DNA of 64,000 bases from Formicarius rufipectus (taxonomy: Eukaryota > Chordata > Aves > Passeriformes > Formicariidae), in contig VXAU01001778.1 of NCBI GenBank assembly GCA_013399695.1, positions 63,514-127,513 of the forward strand, given 5' to 3'. Shown piece by piece: positions 23,605 to 36,500 of this stretch. Every line of letters starts with the position of its first letter. Positions within the stretch are counted from its first letter, which is position 1. The notes below the pieces were generated by a model, which was not told where the DNA came from, did not search any database, and was given only the letters and a program-made list of their open reading frames with translations. The translations under genes and the position numbers were made by a program.

Positions 23605-24022
23605 GGCGAAGGAGCACAGGCACAACACACAGACCTTTGTGATCAGCAGTAGAAGGTGCACTTTATTACACACACGGTCCTATATTTACACAGTCTGTGT
23701 TTTCCAGTTATATGATTTTATAAAATGACTGGATAACTCAAACTGTCCATGTTCAGGTGATCTAAGCTCCACAGTTCATTGGTGTTAATTAGCTCTGCTT
23801 GAAGTCCACCCCATGGATTCTTTCCAGAGGAACTTGGGAGGACTTGCAGCTTTCCTTTTAATGAGCAGGTACAGATGAGACCCCGCCTCCAAGCTATGAA
23901 CTGTTCCTTTGCTAGTGTCCTGAAATATGCAGACAAAAGCCTGCTTCTCTTGGGAACTGCTTCATGGATTGTTCACAGAAATGTTCACACAATATCCATT
24001 TTCCTGCATATTCTCCACAGCA
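23605..24022 (-). mobile_element. Old ERV LTR, copy A (antisense)
   Basis: On the minus strand it shares long blocks with the copy at about 31.9 kb, for example ATGGACAGTTT, TATCCA.TCATTT, CAGTTCCCA and GGATATT.TGTGAACA. It ends in a polyadenylation signal (AATAAA, 23662-23667). Relative to copy B it carries an extra TGTGAACA-containing segment. Edges are set by where the similarity fades. Confidence 0.65.
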
Positions 24023-27000
24023 ACCAGTCCTGGGTCTGGTGTCAAACAAGATGCCCAGCACCATCACCTTTCCCTTCCTATTCTGTACCCAGTTCCTAGA
24101 TTTGGACCCAGATTTCCTGGTCCAAACACCAGGGAACCCTGCTGGTTTGCATTCTCAGGGAATCTGGAGCCTCCCATGGCTGTGGGTTAGTTGGGCACCT
24201 CAGGAGTGAGGAATAATCTGACGAGCAGCTCCATCTACCTGAGGTTAGGGAATGACCTTTGGCAAAGGGAAGCCAGTTTGGGACCATCTCTGGGGCTGCT
24301 GGTCTTACTGGGGCAGCCAGTTCTGTACTGGTCTCGGGTCTGAGCACGTGAGTGAGGTGAGGCAGAGCTTAGAGCAGGGAAAGGGGTTGAGTTTAGGTTG
24401 TTAGACAGGAATCAAAGGCAGGATGTGGCTGTCGGAGGAAGCGGATCCGTATTTCACATGCAGCGGTGCTGGGGATGTTGTGACAGTTTTCTGGCAGCTC
24501 CTGTCTCATCCTCCTCCCCTGCAGGATCCCAGGAGGGAGAGGAGGGATTGTTAATGGAAGGGATGAGCAGAGGTGGATTTCTGTGGGCTGGTTTGTTTTA
24601 CAGCAGCGACTTTTCCTGACTCATTTTGAGGCACACGCCGTGAGAAGGGGAGATGTGGTGATTCCGGCTGGGCTGGGAGGAGCGGGAGGAAGGATGGAGG
24701 GGTAGAGGGGAGGTTGTGCTCCTCAGGGGCCACCTGGAGTTAGTGAAAAATGCTGAATGTTTTCTTTTTTCCATAATTTAAAATCATCATCATCATTTTA
24801 AAATAAACATTTCATCAAACACTTATTTAAAATGTTTTGCCCCAGGAAGGCTGTGCGGTGATGGACAATTCAGTGTCCAAGAGCTCCTGATGATTTTATT
24901 CATGTTTAAGAGTGAGGGCAATGTCTCCCAGCCCAAGGGATTTGCTTGGTGCTGAGTGGGTGGGTTTTACCCCAAAAAAGGTAAAATTTCCAGAGCAATC
25001 CTGTCCCGCCTTAACTTCCAGGAGCATCACTGCAGGTTTGTACCCACTGAGAAGCCACGGGAAGTTTTAAACATCACAGAAACGGTGGGAATGACTGAAG
25101 GAGGGAGAAGGGACTCCTGCCTTTTCCCATCATTTCTGCTTAACCGAGCGTGGCTGCAGAGGGGACTGATGGAGAGGGATGTGACAGGTTGTCACATGGA
25201 TCTGCCAAGCTTGGGGAGTCCTCTCAGTTTTTGAGTTGCAAGGGTTGACCTTTGAGGACAGAAAACTGCATTTAGGGAAAATGCTGGGAAGGCTCATCTC
25301 CACCAAGACCCTTCCTGAATGGGATCTTTGCCTTTTGTGCCCTTCCTCCATCACAGTAATGAAGATTGATGAGCCTCTTTGAGCTCCAAACCAGCAGAAA
25401 AGTGAGTTTTTTGCAGCAACCTGACGGGGAAACGGGACCTTCCCAGTTCCTGCAGCATCCGAACACTGGAGTCCACCACCAGGAGTCTCTTCTCCCCCTG
25501 CTCTGGAGAAGCAGCGCTGAGGAAACACTTGTGGGACAATCCTGGCTTTTCACCCTGTGATGAATGATTTTTAGATAAATATGGACAGATTTGAGGTTCA
25601 CCACATGAAACAACTTTGACTCAATTTCTTATTGCAGCACCTCAGAGGTGCTGCCAAATCCCTGGGACATTTTACTCCTGAATCCCTACATTTGGTGATT
25701 TTTGGAAGCAGAAGAGTCCCTGCCTGTATTCCCACCCTCACCTTCCTCCCCAGAGCAGGACGCCAGGGCATGAGTGGGATCTGGCAGATTCCTGCTTAAA
25801 TTCTCACCTTTATAATTCCCAGCCAGGAATTTCCCTGGCAGGCTGTGCCAGCCCCTCTGCCACGGGCAGATCTCACCTCTGGGCTCAGATAAATTCAGCT
25901 TGGGGTTAGGAAAATATGTTGAGACACAGGGAAGGGCTTGAATACCCACTTCATGTGTAGTTATGTGAGATTTATATGCCTATCAACATGCCTATAAATA
26001 TCATATTTAAATTAATATTGATATGTAGGTGTTGCTATTCTGGGGTTTCTCTGCAGGCAGAGTAATATTCAGTCTATGAACAAACTGTCTCTTCCCAAAA
26101 CAGTGATGGCAACAACTGAAGCAGCTCCCTCCTCATCTTTCCAAATCAGTCCAGCAAATCCTATTTTGTTTGAGGTGAAAGTTTTCCCCCCAAAGGTGAG
26201 GCTCAGTTCTCATTGCAACTCATCCCTGCTCCCTCCCTGCAGCCCAGACCTGCTGCAGCTGATGTTCCCCTCGAGCATCTGTGTCCACATCCCGAGGGGT
26301 CATGCAAGAGCCCCGACCCCCATCAGACCTTGCTGTGGGTGTTGAATTGGGTGTTTTTAAGAGCAAAGAGGAAACTCGAACCCTTTAAATCCCTCTTAGT
26401 GCATCCCTAAACAAAACAGAGGCACCACTGTCCTCTTCTGGCAGAAGATCTTATATCACAGCCTCTTGCCAAGACCTGCAGGACCCTTTCTTGGGGGTCA
26501 ATTTGCCGTATTCCCTCCCTCCCCCCTGCAGAGGATGGGACGTGGGGATCCCAATTCCTCAGCAGCACAGCCCTGGCTGTGGGGCTGGATGCAGCCAGGA
26601 GATCCTGCAGGCTCTGGGTTGTCCCCAGTACCAGTGAGATTGAAATCAATGTTGTGCCGTAAAAATCCTCCTGAATGAAGCTGCTCTATTTCCATCCCCC
26701 AGACAGTGGCACTGTTGGATTTCATTCATGGTACAAGTTATTTTTATTTTTGGGTGTGTGTGGAGGGGATGTTGTTGGTTTGGTTTTTCATTTTGTTAAT
26801 TTTTTTAATTTTTTTTCATTTTTTTACAATCCACTAAAGCCTCTCAGGAGGGGCACAGGTTCCCCTGAGAGCTGAATTTCAAATTACTGACAGTAACTTT
26901 AATTTTCTTGGTCATTTTTTTCAGAGTCACCCATGGTCAACAAGCCCCAGTAAGCACTGAGCAGACAGAAACTGCTGCTTTGGAGACACCAGTAAGCACT

Positions 27001-27555
27001 TTTGGATGTTCCTAGGCTTCAGCTGCTGCAGGGATCTGATGTGAAGGCTTAGCTGGAGGAACCTGAACAGGCAGAGCTGCTCCCTCAGGCTGTGAATGGA
27101 CAGAGGAGTGAAGGGATCAGAGCTGCACCTCCCTCACCCCATGCCAGCAGCTCAACTCTCTTGTGCTTCTGTTTCCCCACCTAGAACCTCATTTGGACTG
27201 TGTTTTGAGACAACAAAAGGATGCTGTGCTTGGCCTTCTGAATCCACAGAGCAGGAATATCCACTTGGAATGGTTGCTGGTTCATCCTTGTCTCCTGCAG
27301 CTCACAGGAGGAGCTTCTGCTCCCCTGAGGTTGGTTACAGCCACCCCCTCACCTTCCTCCTGGCTGTCCCCAGCATGTGCAGGGAGAAGGAAGGACCTAA
27401 TTTCCTAATTTTCTGCCTGCTTCTCCACCTGTCTCTGGTTTTCAGGGGCTCCAAATGAGAAACATGTCATTATAACCTTGCTCCAGCCTTTTATTTTTCA
27501 TCTGTGTGGTTTTTACTTCCCTCATATTCTGAAGAACCCTCTCCCTCTCCTTTCC
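24023..27555. other. Intergenic, no gene seen
   Basis: No coding exon or RNA gene recognised. A small AT-rich stretch lies at 24,765-24,840 and another at 25,960-26,040. The dodecamer CCAGTAAGCACT occurs twice close together near 26,950 and 26,990. Confidence 0.5.
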
Positions 27556-27622
27556 GTCAGCCCAGAGAAGCTGTGGATGCCTCACTGCTGGAAGTGTCCA
27601 AGGCCAGGCTGGATGTGGTGGG
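27556..27622 (+). mobile_element. CR1 fragment (short)
   Basis: CAGAGAAGCTGTGGATGCC followed by GAAGTGTCCAAGGCCAGGCTGGATG matches the middle of the avian CR1 tail in sense orientation. It stops abruptly at both sides. Confidence 0.75.
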
Positions 27623-27675
27623 TTCCCACATGTTTCTTTGCAGAAACACAATCCAAAATGGGGTTGTATGTCCTT

Positions 27676-27882
27676 TAGATGGGGCACTGGGGAGAAATTC
27701 TTCCCTGGAAGGGTGTGGAGGGGCTAGGATGGAATTCCCAGAGGAGCTGTGGCTGCCCCACTCCTTGGAAATGTCCAAGACCCGGCTGGACAGGGCTTGG
27801 AGCAACCTGGGATGGTGGAAGGTGTTCTTGCCCACAGAACAAGGTCCCGCCCAACTCAAACCACTTTGTGATTCCTCATCCT
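27676..27882 (+). mobile_element. CR1 LINE 3' fragment
   Basis: Sense-strand CR1 tail: GAATTCCCAGAGGAGCTGTGG, GTCCAAGACCCGGCTGGACAGG, GCAACCTGGGATGGTGGAAGG and the terminal AACTCAAACCACTTTGTGATTCC. Confidence 0.9.
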
Positions 27883-30800
27883 TTGGCTGATAAAAAACGG
27901 TCCAGCAACAGCCCCTTCATGAAAGAGACTGTTGTGGGGAATAGATGAGGCTGGAGAAGGATGCTTTGGTGCCATCCCTCATGGATACCAGGGTGAGATG
28001 CTGCTGTCCCCAGGGAGGAAGCAGCAGTGGGAGCAGACACGTGCCCTGGTCAGAGGTGCTGGGAGTTTCTTATTACTGATACAGAATAGCCCGATTTCAG
28101 TGTCCAGGAGCTGCTGTGACGTGGGTTGGGGTGATCCAAACCCACTGAGGAGGTGGCAGGGCTGGAACAGGAGCTGTGGCAACATCGAATTGGACATTGA
28201 GTCCCACAGGGTGGAACTTCATCGGGGTCATTGTGGGGTCTGGGGTGATTAGGGATGGTGTTTGTAGATAGTCTGATGAGGGGAGGGGGATCAGATTGCC
28301 CAACCCCAGCCCAGGCAGGAGAGATTGCATAGCCCGGGTTGTGAAATCAGAGCGGGCAGAGAAAGTGATCATGGAAGATCAGAGAGGGTGGACTGCTGGG
28401 AAAGGGGCCTCTGGGAACACAGACCACGATTCTCCCATGAAAGAGCTGGTCCAGGGACTGGGATGTCAGTCCTGGCTCTGCCCCAAATGCTCTGCACCTG
28501 TGTATTGGGGGTGTGGTTGTACCTCAGACCTGCCTGACATCCCAAACTCAGAGGAATAGTGGAGAACTCTCCTGTGAATATCCCCTATTGTGTGTGCTCC
28601 TCTGGCTGACAGGAGCCAGCCCCAAAGCTCAGGGCTGGAGGGATCCAAGGTATTTAACACAACACCCACTGCCACAGACTTTGGCTCCCTCTGGCAACGC
28701 TGCACCTGTGCTCAGGACCCGGATTTAGAGCTCAGGAGGGAGCACCTGACAGGAAGGACCTGGCCCAGCATCAGACGGGTCCCACAGCACTGCCCATAAA
28801 CCACGAGTGGAAAGGGGCTCGGGAAGGGAAAAGGGGCAGTCGCTGTCCCAGCTGAACCAGGAGTGGGTAGCAGTCCCAGCCTGCCCACAGTCACGGCAGC
28901 TGCTGCCTTATCCCAGCTGGAAATGCTCTTCCAAGGTAGATCTGAGTCCTCTCTTAGCACCGTGGCAGCAGCTGAGTCAGGCAGAGAACAGGGAGATTCC
29001 CCAAACCTCCTTCTACCAAGGTGGTCTCAGCTTTCCCTTCTGGTCTGGATTTTGGGGGTGTTGGGCAGCCTAAGTCCCAAGTGCACAGAGAGACCCCCCC
29101 TTTTTCTCCTCCCTCAACCTTGTTCTTCCCTCTCCACCTGCCGGGGATCCACTGGAGCGTGACTGGAGTGGAGCTGCTGGCGCTTGGCTGCTCCCAGCCC
29201 CGGCTGCTCCCGCGCAGGCTGGACAGATGGCAGGCAGGGCATGGCATATCCTGGAGAAAAACACCTTGGAAAGCTTTTGTTTTGCTGCCTGGAGCTTTTC
29301 TTTCAGGTTTTGAGGGCATTCAGGGGGCTCTGGGAGCGAGAGCAGCCCTGGTGTGGTGGGCAAAGTGTCCAGCCCTCCCCAGGGAGGGCTCAGGGTTGGG
29401 GGGCTCCCTTGGGTTGCTCTGGGTAGATTGGGGCAAGGATTCAGCCTTGAGGCTTTTGATGATGAAGTCCTGCAAAGTATAAAAATAAAAGAGAAGAAAG
29501 AACCAAGTGGGACAGAAAGCAGGGAGCAGGAAGGTGATAGAGATGGTGGTGAGGAGGGAGAAACACAATCCACCAAAGTGGGTGCATAATTTATTCTCTC
29601 ATTAGCTATTAATGAGCCAGCCTTTTGTATCAAGTCTCCTGACGTCCTTGTAACAACTTCGGGCCTTTCTGTGGAGCATCACCCTCTCTGGGTGTTCCAG
29701 TGCCACTTGCCATGCAAACATGATTCTTGATATGTCCTGGGCCTTCGTTGCCACCGTTCAGCTGAACGAGTAATTAATGACATTCCTCAGTGCTGTGCTG
29801 TAACTGTAACCCCAGGGGAAAACCCACCAGACTGCCCCACTTTTGAGGGTGCTGGGCAGGCATGGACTTGGATGGTGCTTGAAGGAGGAGGGAAGACTTT
29901 GGGGCTTCCTGGTGGGTTGGGTTACAGCAGAATGGCCAAGCTGAGGAGCTGGGCAAGCCATGGACCTCTCCTTTCCTTCCACCACTTGCTCTCAGTGATT
30001 TCTGCAGGATTGGATGGGATACACGATACCAAAATGCCAATCAGCTCAAGGAGAGCTGGAGAAGACCCATCCACATGGGTCAACACACTCATGGCCCTGC
30101 TGCAGCTCCAGTGTGCACCTTCCTCACCTAGAAGATGACAGGCTTAACCCATTCCATGTACTCTTGGGATAAAGATGACCAGGACCCCATACCATGGGCT
30201 GGCATAGACCCACCAGAGCAGCCAAAATCTCCTACAGCTGGTTGTTGGTGGGAACAAGATGGGTGGGAACAACCTTGGGGTGTGTTATCTCTTCCCCTGT
30301 ATTGCCTGATGCTGCTCAGAGCTGAGTGCAGGGCTGCTTCTGGAGCTTCCCACAGAATCAGATGCTCAGTGTCGCCTGGCAAATCCCATGAGAGGCTCCC
30401 AGGGCTTCCCAGGGACATGGAGGGGCTTTAAGTCAACCTGTCCCAACGGTTTTGGCCTTGTGTCTCTGAAGTGTTGCAGAGGGAAGAGAGTGAGAACCCA
30501 ATCCCAAAGTTGTACAGCTCCTGCTGAGGCAGAAACATGCCTTGGTGGGACCCAGAGCCTGTACTGGAACCCACATATGGCCAGGTAAGACCTCCTGGGT
30601 TCTTTGGTGTTGTTTGGTCTTAAAATATAAATGTTGCTTCCTAAAACAGATGCTGCTGCCAGGTGGGAAACTCTGAATGTAAAGGGAATCCCTCACCCCA
30701 TGCAGGAATAAATCTGTTCCCCCGTCCTGCAGCGTCACTGGTGGGGCTCAGCTGAGGATCTGAGCTGATGGGGGTTCCACTCCTCCTCGGAGGTGGCTGC

Positions 30801-31884
30801 TGTGGCACTGGGGGCTGGTCGGGGCAGTTGTTCCCTGTGTGCCAAGAGGCACCACAGCCCCGGTTCAGCACCGTGTTTCCTTTAAAGCCAAGGGCAGCAA
30901 TGCAAGGTAGGGTTTCATGGGGTGTAGGATTTCTGAATCTGAGTCTTTCCTGAGACAAACTCTAATCCTTCCCTGCGTGTCAGAGATGTGCAGGCTCCCA
31001 CCACGTCCAGAGCCACCCGGGAGCCTCATATTCCTTCAGGAAGAGCTGTAATTTGGGCTGGTTGAACAACACTGCAGGTGAGTGACTGGCTTTAGTTGTA
31101 TTTATTGTGCTTAGAGAAACCTGGAGGACATTCATGAAATAATGGAAATGTATCCCAGCCAAACATCTATGAAAAGTTCCCACCCATATTCAGCCATTTA
31201 TTTTACTTTGTTATCAGTAGAGCGTGAAAGAATTGCCTGGTTGAAAAGGTTTCCATTTATCTCCAACTAAATTGGTGTTTTCATATCGAGTTGTGCTGAT
31301 GCAGGATTTTTGGCTGCTCTTGAACCCAGATAGAAACACCCTGTGCTTTGAGCATTTACAGCCTCTGTTTCTCTTCCAAGGCTTAAATAAAGTGGTTCCT
31401 TTTGGCTGTGATGTTTTTAATGGGTTTGAATGCTTCACAAGGCAAAATGAAAATCCTTGGCTGCTTCAAATCTGCTTTATGGGAACATTGGGCAAGGAAT
31501 GTTGAAGACCTCAAAAAACACCCAGAAAATATTAGTTGCTTTCAGTCTGCTCCAATTTAATCAGTAAAAGATTTCATCAGTATTTCTGACAGGCTGAAAT
31601 CCAGGGTGCCAAGTAGTCCCTTAAAACACAAAACAGTTGTGGGATTGTCTGTTCCATTGGCATGAATTAAATTAGGAAGGGATGGGATGCAGGAGAAATG
31701 ACATCAGCTTCAGGCTGCAATAATAATGATTCATGGGATGTTTCTTCTTTGGTCAGTTTGGAAATGAAAGGGATGTTTTAGGGGATCCCGGGGGGGCATG
31801 TGGGAATTCCCAGTGATGCAGAGCAGGGTGTTGGGAGGGTTAAAGGGAATACTGTGTCAAAAGTGCTGCTGGTTGCAGTGGGTT
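27883..31884. other. Intergenic, no gene seen
   Basis: No recognised exon. The segment 31,080-31,700 is AT-rich and free of recognisable repeats; it is a candidate conserved non-coding element only by composition. Confidence 0.5.
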
Positions 31885-32262
31885 TGTGTCACAGAATGCA
31901 GAAAATTGGATATTCTGTGAACAATTCATTGTACAGTTCCCAGGAAAAGCAGGTCTGTTTACGTATTTCAAGAGAGCAGTTTGCAGCTTTGGAATAGGAA
32001 CTTGTCTATAAGAAGAACATCTGCTGGTACTCCCAAAATTCCTCTAGAAAGCCATCATGGGGTGGGCTTTCAGGAGATGGTCATTAAGACCAATGGACTG
32101 TGAAACTTAGGTGGCCTGAGGATGGACAGTTTTAAGCTATCCAATCATTTCATATAATGATGTAACTGAAAGCCACAGATTATAAATACAAGGTTCTGGT
32201 CTGAGAATAAAGGCTTTTTGATTGATCCACAGCATGAAGTGTGTGTGTCAGTTTGTGAGCCT
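31885..32262 (+). mobile_element. Old ERV LTR, copy B (sense)
   Basis: It has a TATAAATA box (32181-32188) and AATAAA (32206-32211) in close succession, as in a retroviral promoter/R region, and is clearly homologous to the antisense copy at 23.6-24.0 kb. No internal retroviral coding sequence is seen next to it. Target duplication not identified. Confidence 0.65.
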
Positions 32263-35200
32263 CGAGGGCCCGTGCTGCCCGAAAGTGGCCCTTGGACGAG
32301 CTCTCATGTGAGCTATAAAACCATACATATTTTTCTTTTTATTTTACTTCAGGTTTGGTACAGTTTGTATTTAGTGGTGGACAGTAATATGGTGGCTTTG
32401 GTTGTCTTGTCTCCCCTGGTCTTGTGGGTCAGTGCGTGAGCTGAGCTCGGTGCTGCCTCAGTGCTCACTTCCCACAACATTTCCGTCCTCCAATGGAAGA
32501 GTCCACAGAGAACCAGTCCCTGGGATAAAGGCTGGATGGAAGAGTTTGGAGGGGCCAGAGGACTTTCCTTGGTTGGCACTGGGTCAGGTTCAATCGAGTA
32601 TCACCCTGGATTATGCCATGAGAGTTGGTTCCTGTTTGATGCCTGATGAGTTCTGTGGTCTCAGCGGGAGAAGACAAACTCTGTAGAGCCTCAACCAAAT
32701 AAAGCCTAATTTTTAGAGGAGAAAAAAATTACTGTCCTGCTGATTCCCAAGAAAAGAGGATTGAGGTTTCTTGGTTGAGCTGCTCCCTTTGCATCTCCCC
32801 CAACCCCACGATGGCTTAAACCTGAAGCTTTTACAGACAAGATTTTGTGTCTGTGCCCTTTGACTGATTTCCCATTGCATCCCAAGATGGAATTCAGCTC
32901 CTGGTAGGCAGTTGGGAAAACTGGGGCTTTGCAATGGTCACATCAGGGCTGCCCTGGGTGTGGAGCGGGGACCAGAACTCCCTGTCCCAGAGTGGCCATA
33001 CACCCCTCCAGGCTTGGCTGCCTCGGGGCTGGATCTGTTTGCAGAGGTCACGGGAGGGAGATCGGGAAATCGCTCTGAGGCAAAATCAGCTCCAGTTTGG
33101 CACGAGAAGCCTGAGGCTGCCAGGGAAAGAGGGCCCCAGGGGGCAGATTTTGCTTTGTCTGACCTTTGAGATCTTTTCCCTACAGTTGGGGGTGGGGAGG
33201 TGATTTTCCAGACCTGACTTTCCAGGCTTTCTCTGGAGCAGCACCTTTGAGAGACCCCAACTTTGCAAACCCAGTGCTGTGCTGCCCCAAAAGGGCTCAG
33301 TGCAGGTGGAGTTCAATATTTTCCTTTCCCAATTCAATGGCACAGCGTGGAAACTTGCCCAGATTACACAGGTTAGAATAAAGCTCGAGGGAAAAACTCA
33401 TCATCCCATGATCCTGGCAGGAGGATTCAGGATGCAGATGACTTTTGGAGGTCAGTCTGGAAACGTTGTGGCTGGTGCTCCCCCATTTCTGGCTGTTCAA
33501 TCCCTTTCCAGGGTGGTGCTCTTGGTTTTGTGTTTGCTTGTGAAGTTTTGGGACAGGGAGGGAAGGAAGAGCTCCATGCAGGGGCTGGGGGAGAACTGGA
33601 AAGGGAAATAGTTGTTGTTTCATTAAATCTTGCTGGAAAAGCAGGCAGGGGGTTGAAACAGCCCCCTGAACTGGGGGCAGTGGGTGATGGTCACACCCTG
33701 ATGGATCTTGGGAATAACAGAAGGATTGTGGCCACATCCAGAACCTCTGCCTGGCACCTGCCAGGGGCTGCTCCAGGGCACAGCCAGGAACCAGAGTGAT
33801 ACAAACCCCCCCCACAGGGGTTCATGGGGGAACAGGCACCACTGGCCATATAAAAACAGTATGGAAAAAGCCCCTGTGGAGGCAGTTCCTGCTCCTGAAG
33901 CTTCAGGAATTTGGGAGCTCCTGTAACGGCAACCACAGGCTCCAGGGAATAGAGGATTTTCTTGTGAACCAGAGAAGAACCAGTCCCAGACCTTGGAAAG
34001 CTGCCTGGACAAAGGCCCCCACAGGCAGAGGGGCCCTGGGTGCCTCCCCCTGGCTGGTTCCTTGGTGTGTGGCCACGCAGGTGGTGGCAGCAATGGAGAG
34101 TCCTCCTTTCCCAGCTTCTCCCTCCTTGGGTGCAGAAAATAAAGTCCTTGTGAGACCAGCACTGTCCTGCCTGAGCGTGGCAGAACATCCCAGCGAGAAG
34201 CTCTGCGAGGAGGGCACAGAGAGGGTCCCATCTGAGATCAGCTCCTCTTCCTCCGCTCCAAACCGCTTCTTCCTCGCCCTCACTCGCAAAGCAAAGGCTG
34301 TGGAACACTTTTGGAGACATAAAAGAGGTAGCTTGAAGTCCTGGATGCCGCTGCCGCTGCCAGGCAGGGCCCAGCAAGGAAGCAAAAACCCATTTCAGGC
34401 ACAAGGAGAACGAGGGCAAGGAGTCCCACTGGGCTCACGTGGGCACCGGCATCGCCTTCCGCAGGAGAGGCTGGAGCATCCCAGCCCTGCCAGGGACAGG
34501 GGAAGGGGCAGCAGGGCTGGGGAGCCCCTGCCTGGCACAGCTGAGGGAGGAGGGGATGGGAACAGGGGGACCCGGCTCCCCTCACGCTGGAGGAGGAGGA
34601 GGATGATGCACAAGTCAGGTTTGTTGCTCCCTTCTTCATTTCATCGCGCTGGGGTGAACTTGGGGGGCAGAGGACAGGAGGGGTTGGGGGTTTGGGCGGT
34701 TGGGGACTGTTTTCCTCTTTTATTGTGGTATTTTTTGGGTCACAGTGACCACGGAGGAAGTTCAGTTTGCCCTTGGAGGAAGAGGGAGGGTGAAGTGCTC
34801 CAATCATTGGGTGTGTGCTGGACAAACCCAGGACTCGGAGGGTCTCGCTGGCACCATCTCAGTCACTTGAACTCTGAGTTATTTTGTCTGCTGGGACCAA
34901 ATTACGCAGTCCTCAGCTGGGGGGTTGCTGGGATCTGCTGGGGGTGCCCAGGTCTCTGCAGTGGCTCTGGCTCAGCACATGATGCCACAAACCCCGAATG
35001 ACACTGGGACCCTAAACCTGCCACGGGTTCCTTTTAGTGCTGCTGTTGCAAATCTTGGGATCAATATGTGACCCAGTTAGCAGCTTCCTATCCCTTTCCA
35101 TTTATCCTTTCGATCCACTTTTGGCTCTGGCCACCAACCTCCTCCAGGGTTTGCTGCCAGTGCAGATTTTGAGGGGGCACAAAGTCATTTGCTCATCCCC

Positions 35201-36326
35201 AGGAGCAGACTGAGGTTGCAGCTCTGAGCTCTGACTGATGGGGCAGGGAGTGGGGGGGCGGCTCTGCCTCTATCCCAGCACTTTTGGACAGCCTGGAAAA
35301 GTTTCCCATCGATTAGGGATTGAGTTCTTTATCGTGTTACAGGGCAGTAAGCAGGAGGGGAGGGTGGAGAGTGGCTGCATGCCCCGACCCCCTCCAGTCA
35401 CCCTGGCAGAGCTGGGATGCTCCGGAGGGAAGAGGTCACTCTTGGGACGCTCCTTCTCAAACCTCTTCCAGTCCAGCTCTAATTAAAGCCCATCCAAAGC
35501 ACTTTGTGTCCATGTGTCCATTCACCAGCCGCTTCCTGAAGTGTGTCACAGGCTTGGCAGCAGCTCCTTCATGAATCCCAGCAGAGAACAGTCCCCCAGT
35601 CTCCAAAGAGCCCTTTCAGCAACTCCAGCAGCCACCACAGCACCCTCAGGATCAAAAATCCATTTCAATCTTCCTGAATCAGGCTAAAAACCCAACCCTG
35701 AGCACTGGGAAGATGAGGAGGGCTCAGCTGCAGCCAAGCCTGGCCCAGACCCAGGTCATCTCTGTCCCCTTGGCCCTGCACAGCTCATTTAATCCCACCT
35801 GGCTATTCCATTTTCCTGCTACCTGTGCTGGGCTGCAGCAGCTTCCATGCACACCTGATGTGGGGCCACACTGACTGCGAGCAGGAACCATCCCTCCCTC
35901 GTTACTAAATTACATCCTGACCCGGTTAATCCATAGCTGATTAATTTTGGACTCTATGGCTGGGTATAAGAAAGATTTTATCTGTTTCATGGCATGGACT
36001 GTATGTTCCGGGCTCTCTGATAATCTGATTTTTTTCATATAGAAAAGTAGGGGTGAAAAAATCAGAATGGGATATGAGAAGTGGGGAAGGTTATGGGGGT
36101 TTAGTTGGGTGAGTTTCTCTGCCTGCCATGGTTTCAGCAGGGATGGACACCTCCATTCCAGCACCAGGCATCCAGTCTGGAATCTTCCTTAGGTACATCT
36201 TTTCCCAGAGAGTTCCTTCCTGGCTGTTTGGCACCGCAATGGCTCTGAGGCACAGAGAGGGAAGTAGCCCAAAGGAGTCTGTGGTTTCTGTTTCAGGCTC
36301 AAAATTTATTTCCTGATGCAATTTCA
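32263..36326. other. Intergenic, GC-rich in part, no gene accepted
   Basis: The segment 33.6-35.0 kb is GC-rich and has long open frames on both strands, including 33796-35001 (+). They lack any domain, periodicity or recognisable homologue and overlap each other antisense, which is typical of stop-poor GC-rich DNA. Confidence 0.5.
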
Positions 36327-36500
36327 TAGAATTCCAGACTGGTTTGGGTTGGAAGGGACACTTTCCACCAGCCCAGGTTGCTCCTCAGCCCCATCCAACC
36401 TGGCCTTGAACACTGCCAAGGATGGGGCAGCCACAGCTTCTCTGGCCTCACAACCCTCACAGGGAAGAATTTATTCCCAATATCCCATGTAAACCTGCCC
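36327..36500 (-). mobile_element. CR1 LINE 3' fragment
   Basis: Reverse complement of the CR1 tail with ATAGAATTCCAGACTGG and TTTGGGTTGGAAGGGACAC, then a deletion of the AAAGATCATC block, followed by CTTCCACCAGCCCAGGTTG and GGATGGGGCAGCCACAGC. Confidence 0.9.

Noticed and set aside
33796..35001. 401-codon open frame on the plus strand in GC-rich DNA
   Set aside because: No domain, no recognisable similarity, overlaps four long antisense frames of equal quality, and composition (Gly, Arg, Pro, Ser rich) fits stop-poor GC-rich DNA. It would need transcript evidence.
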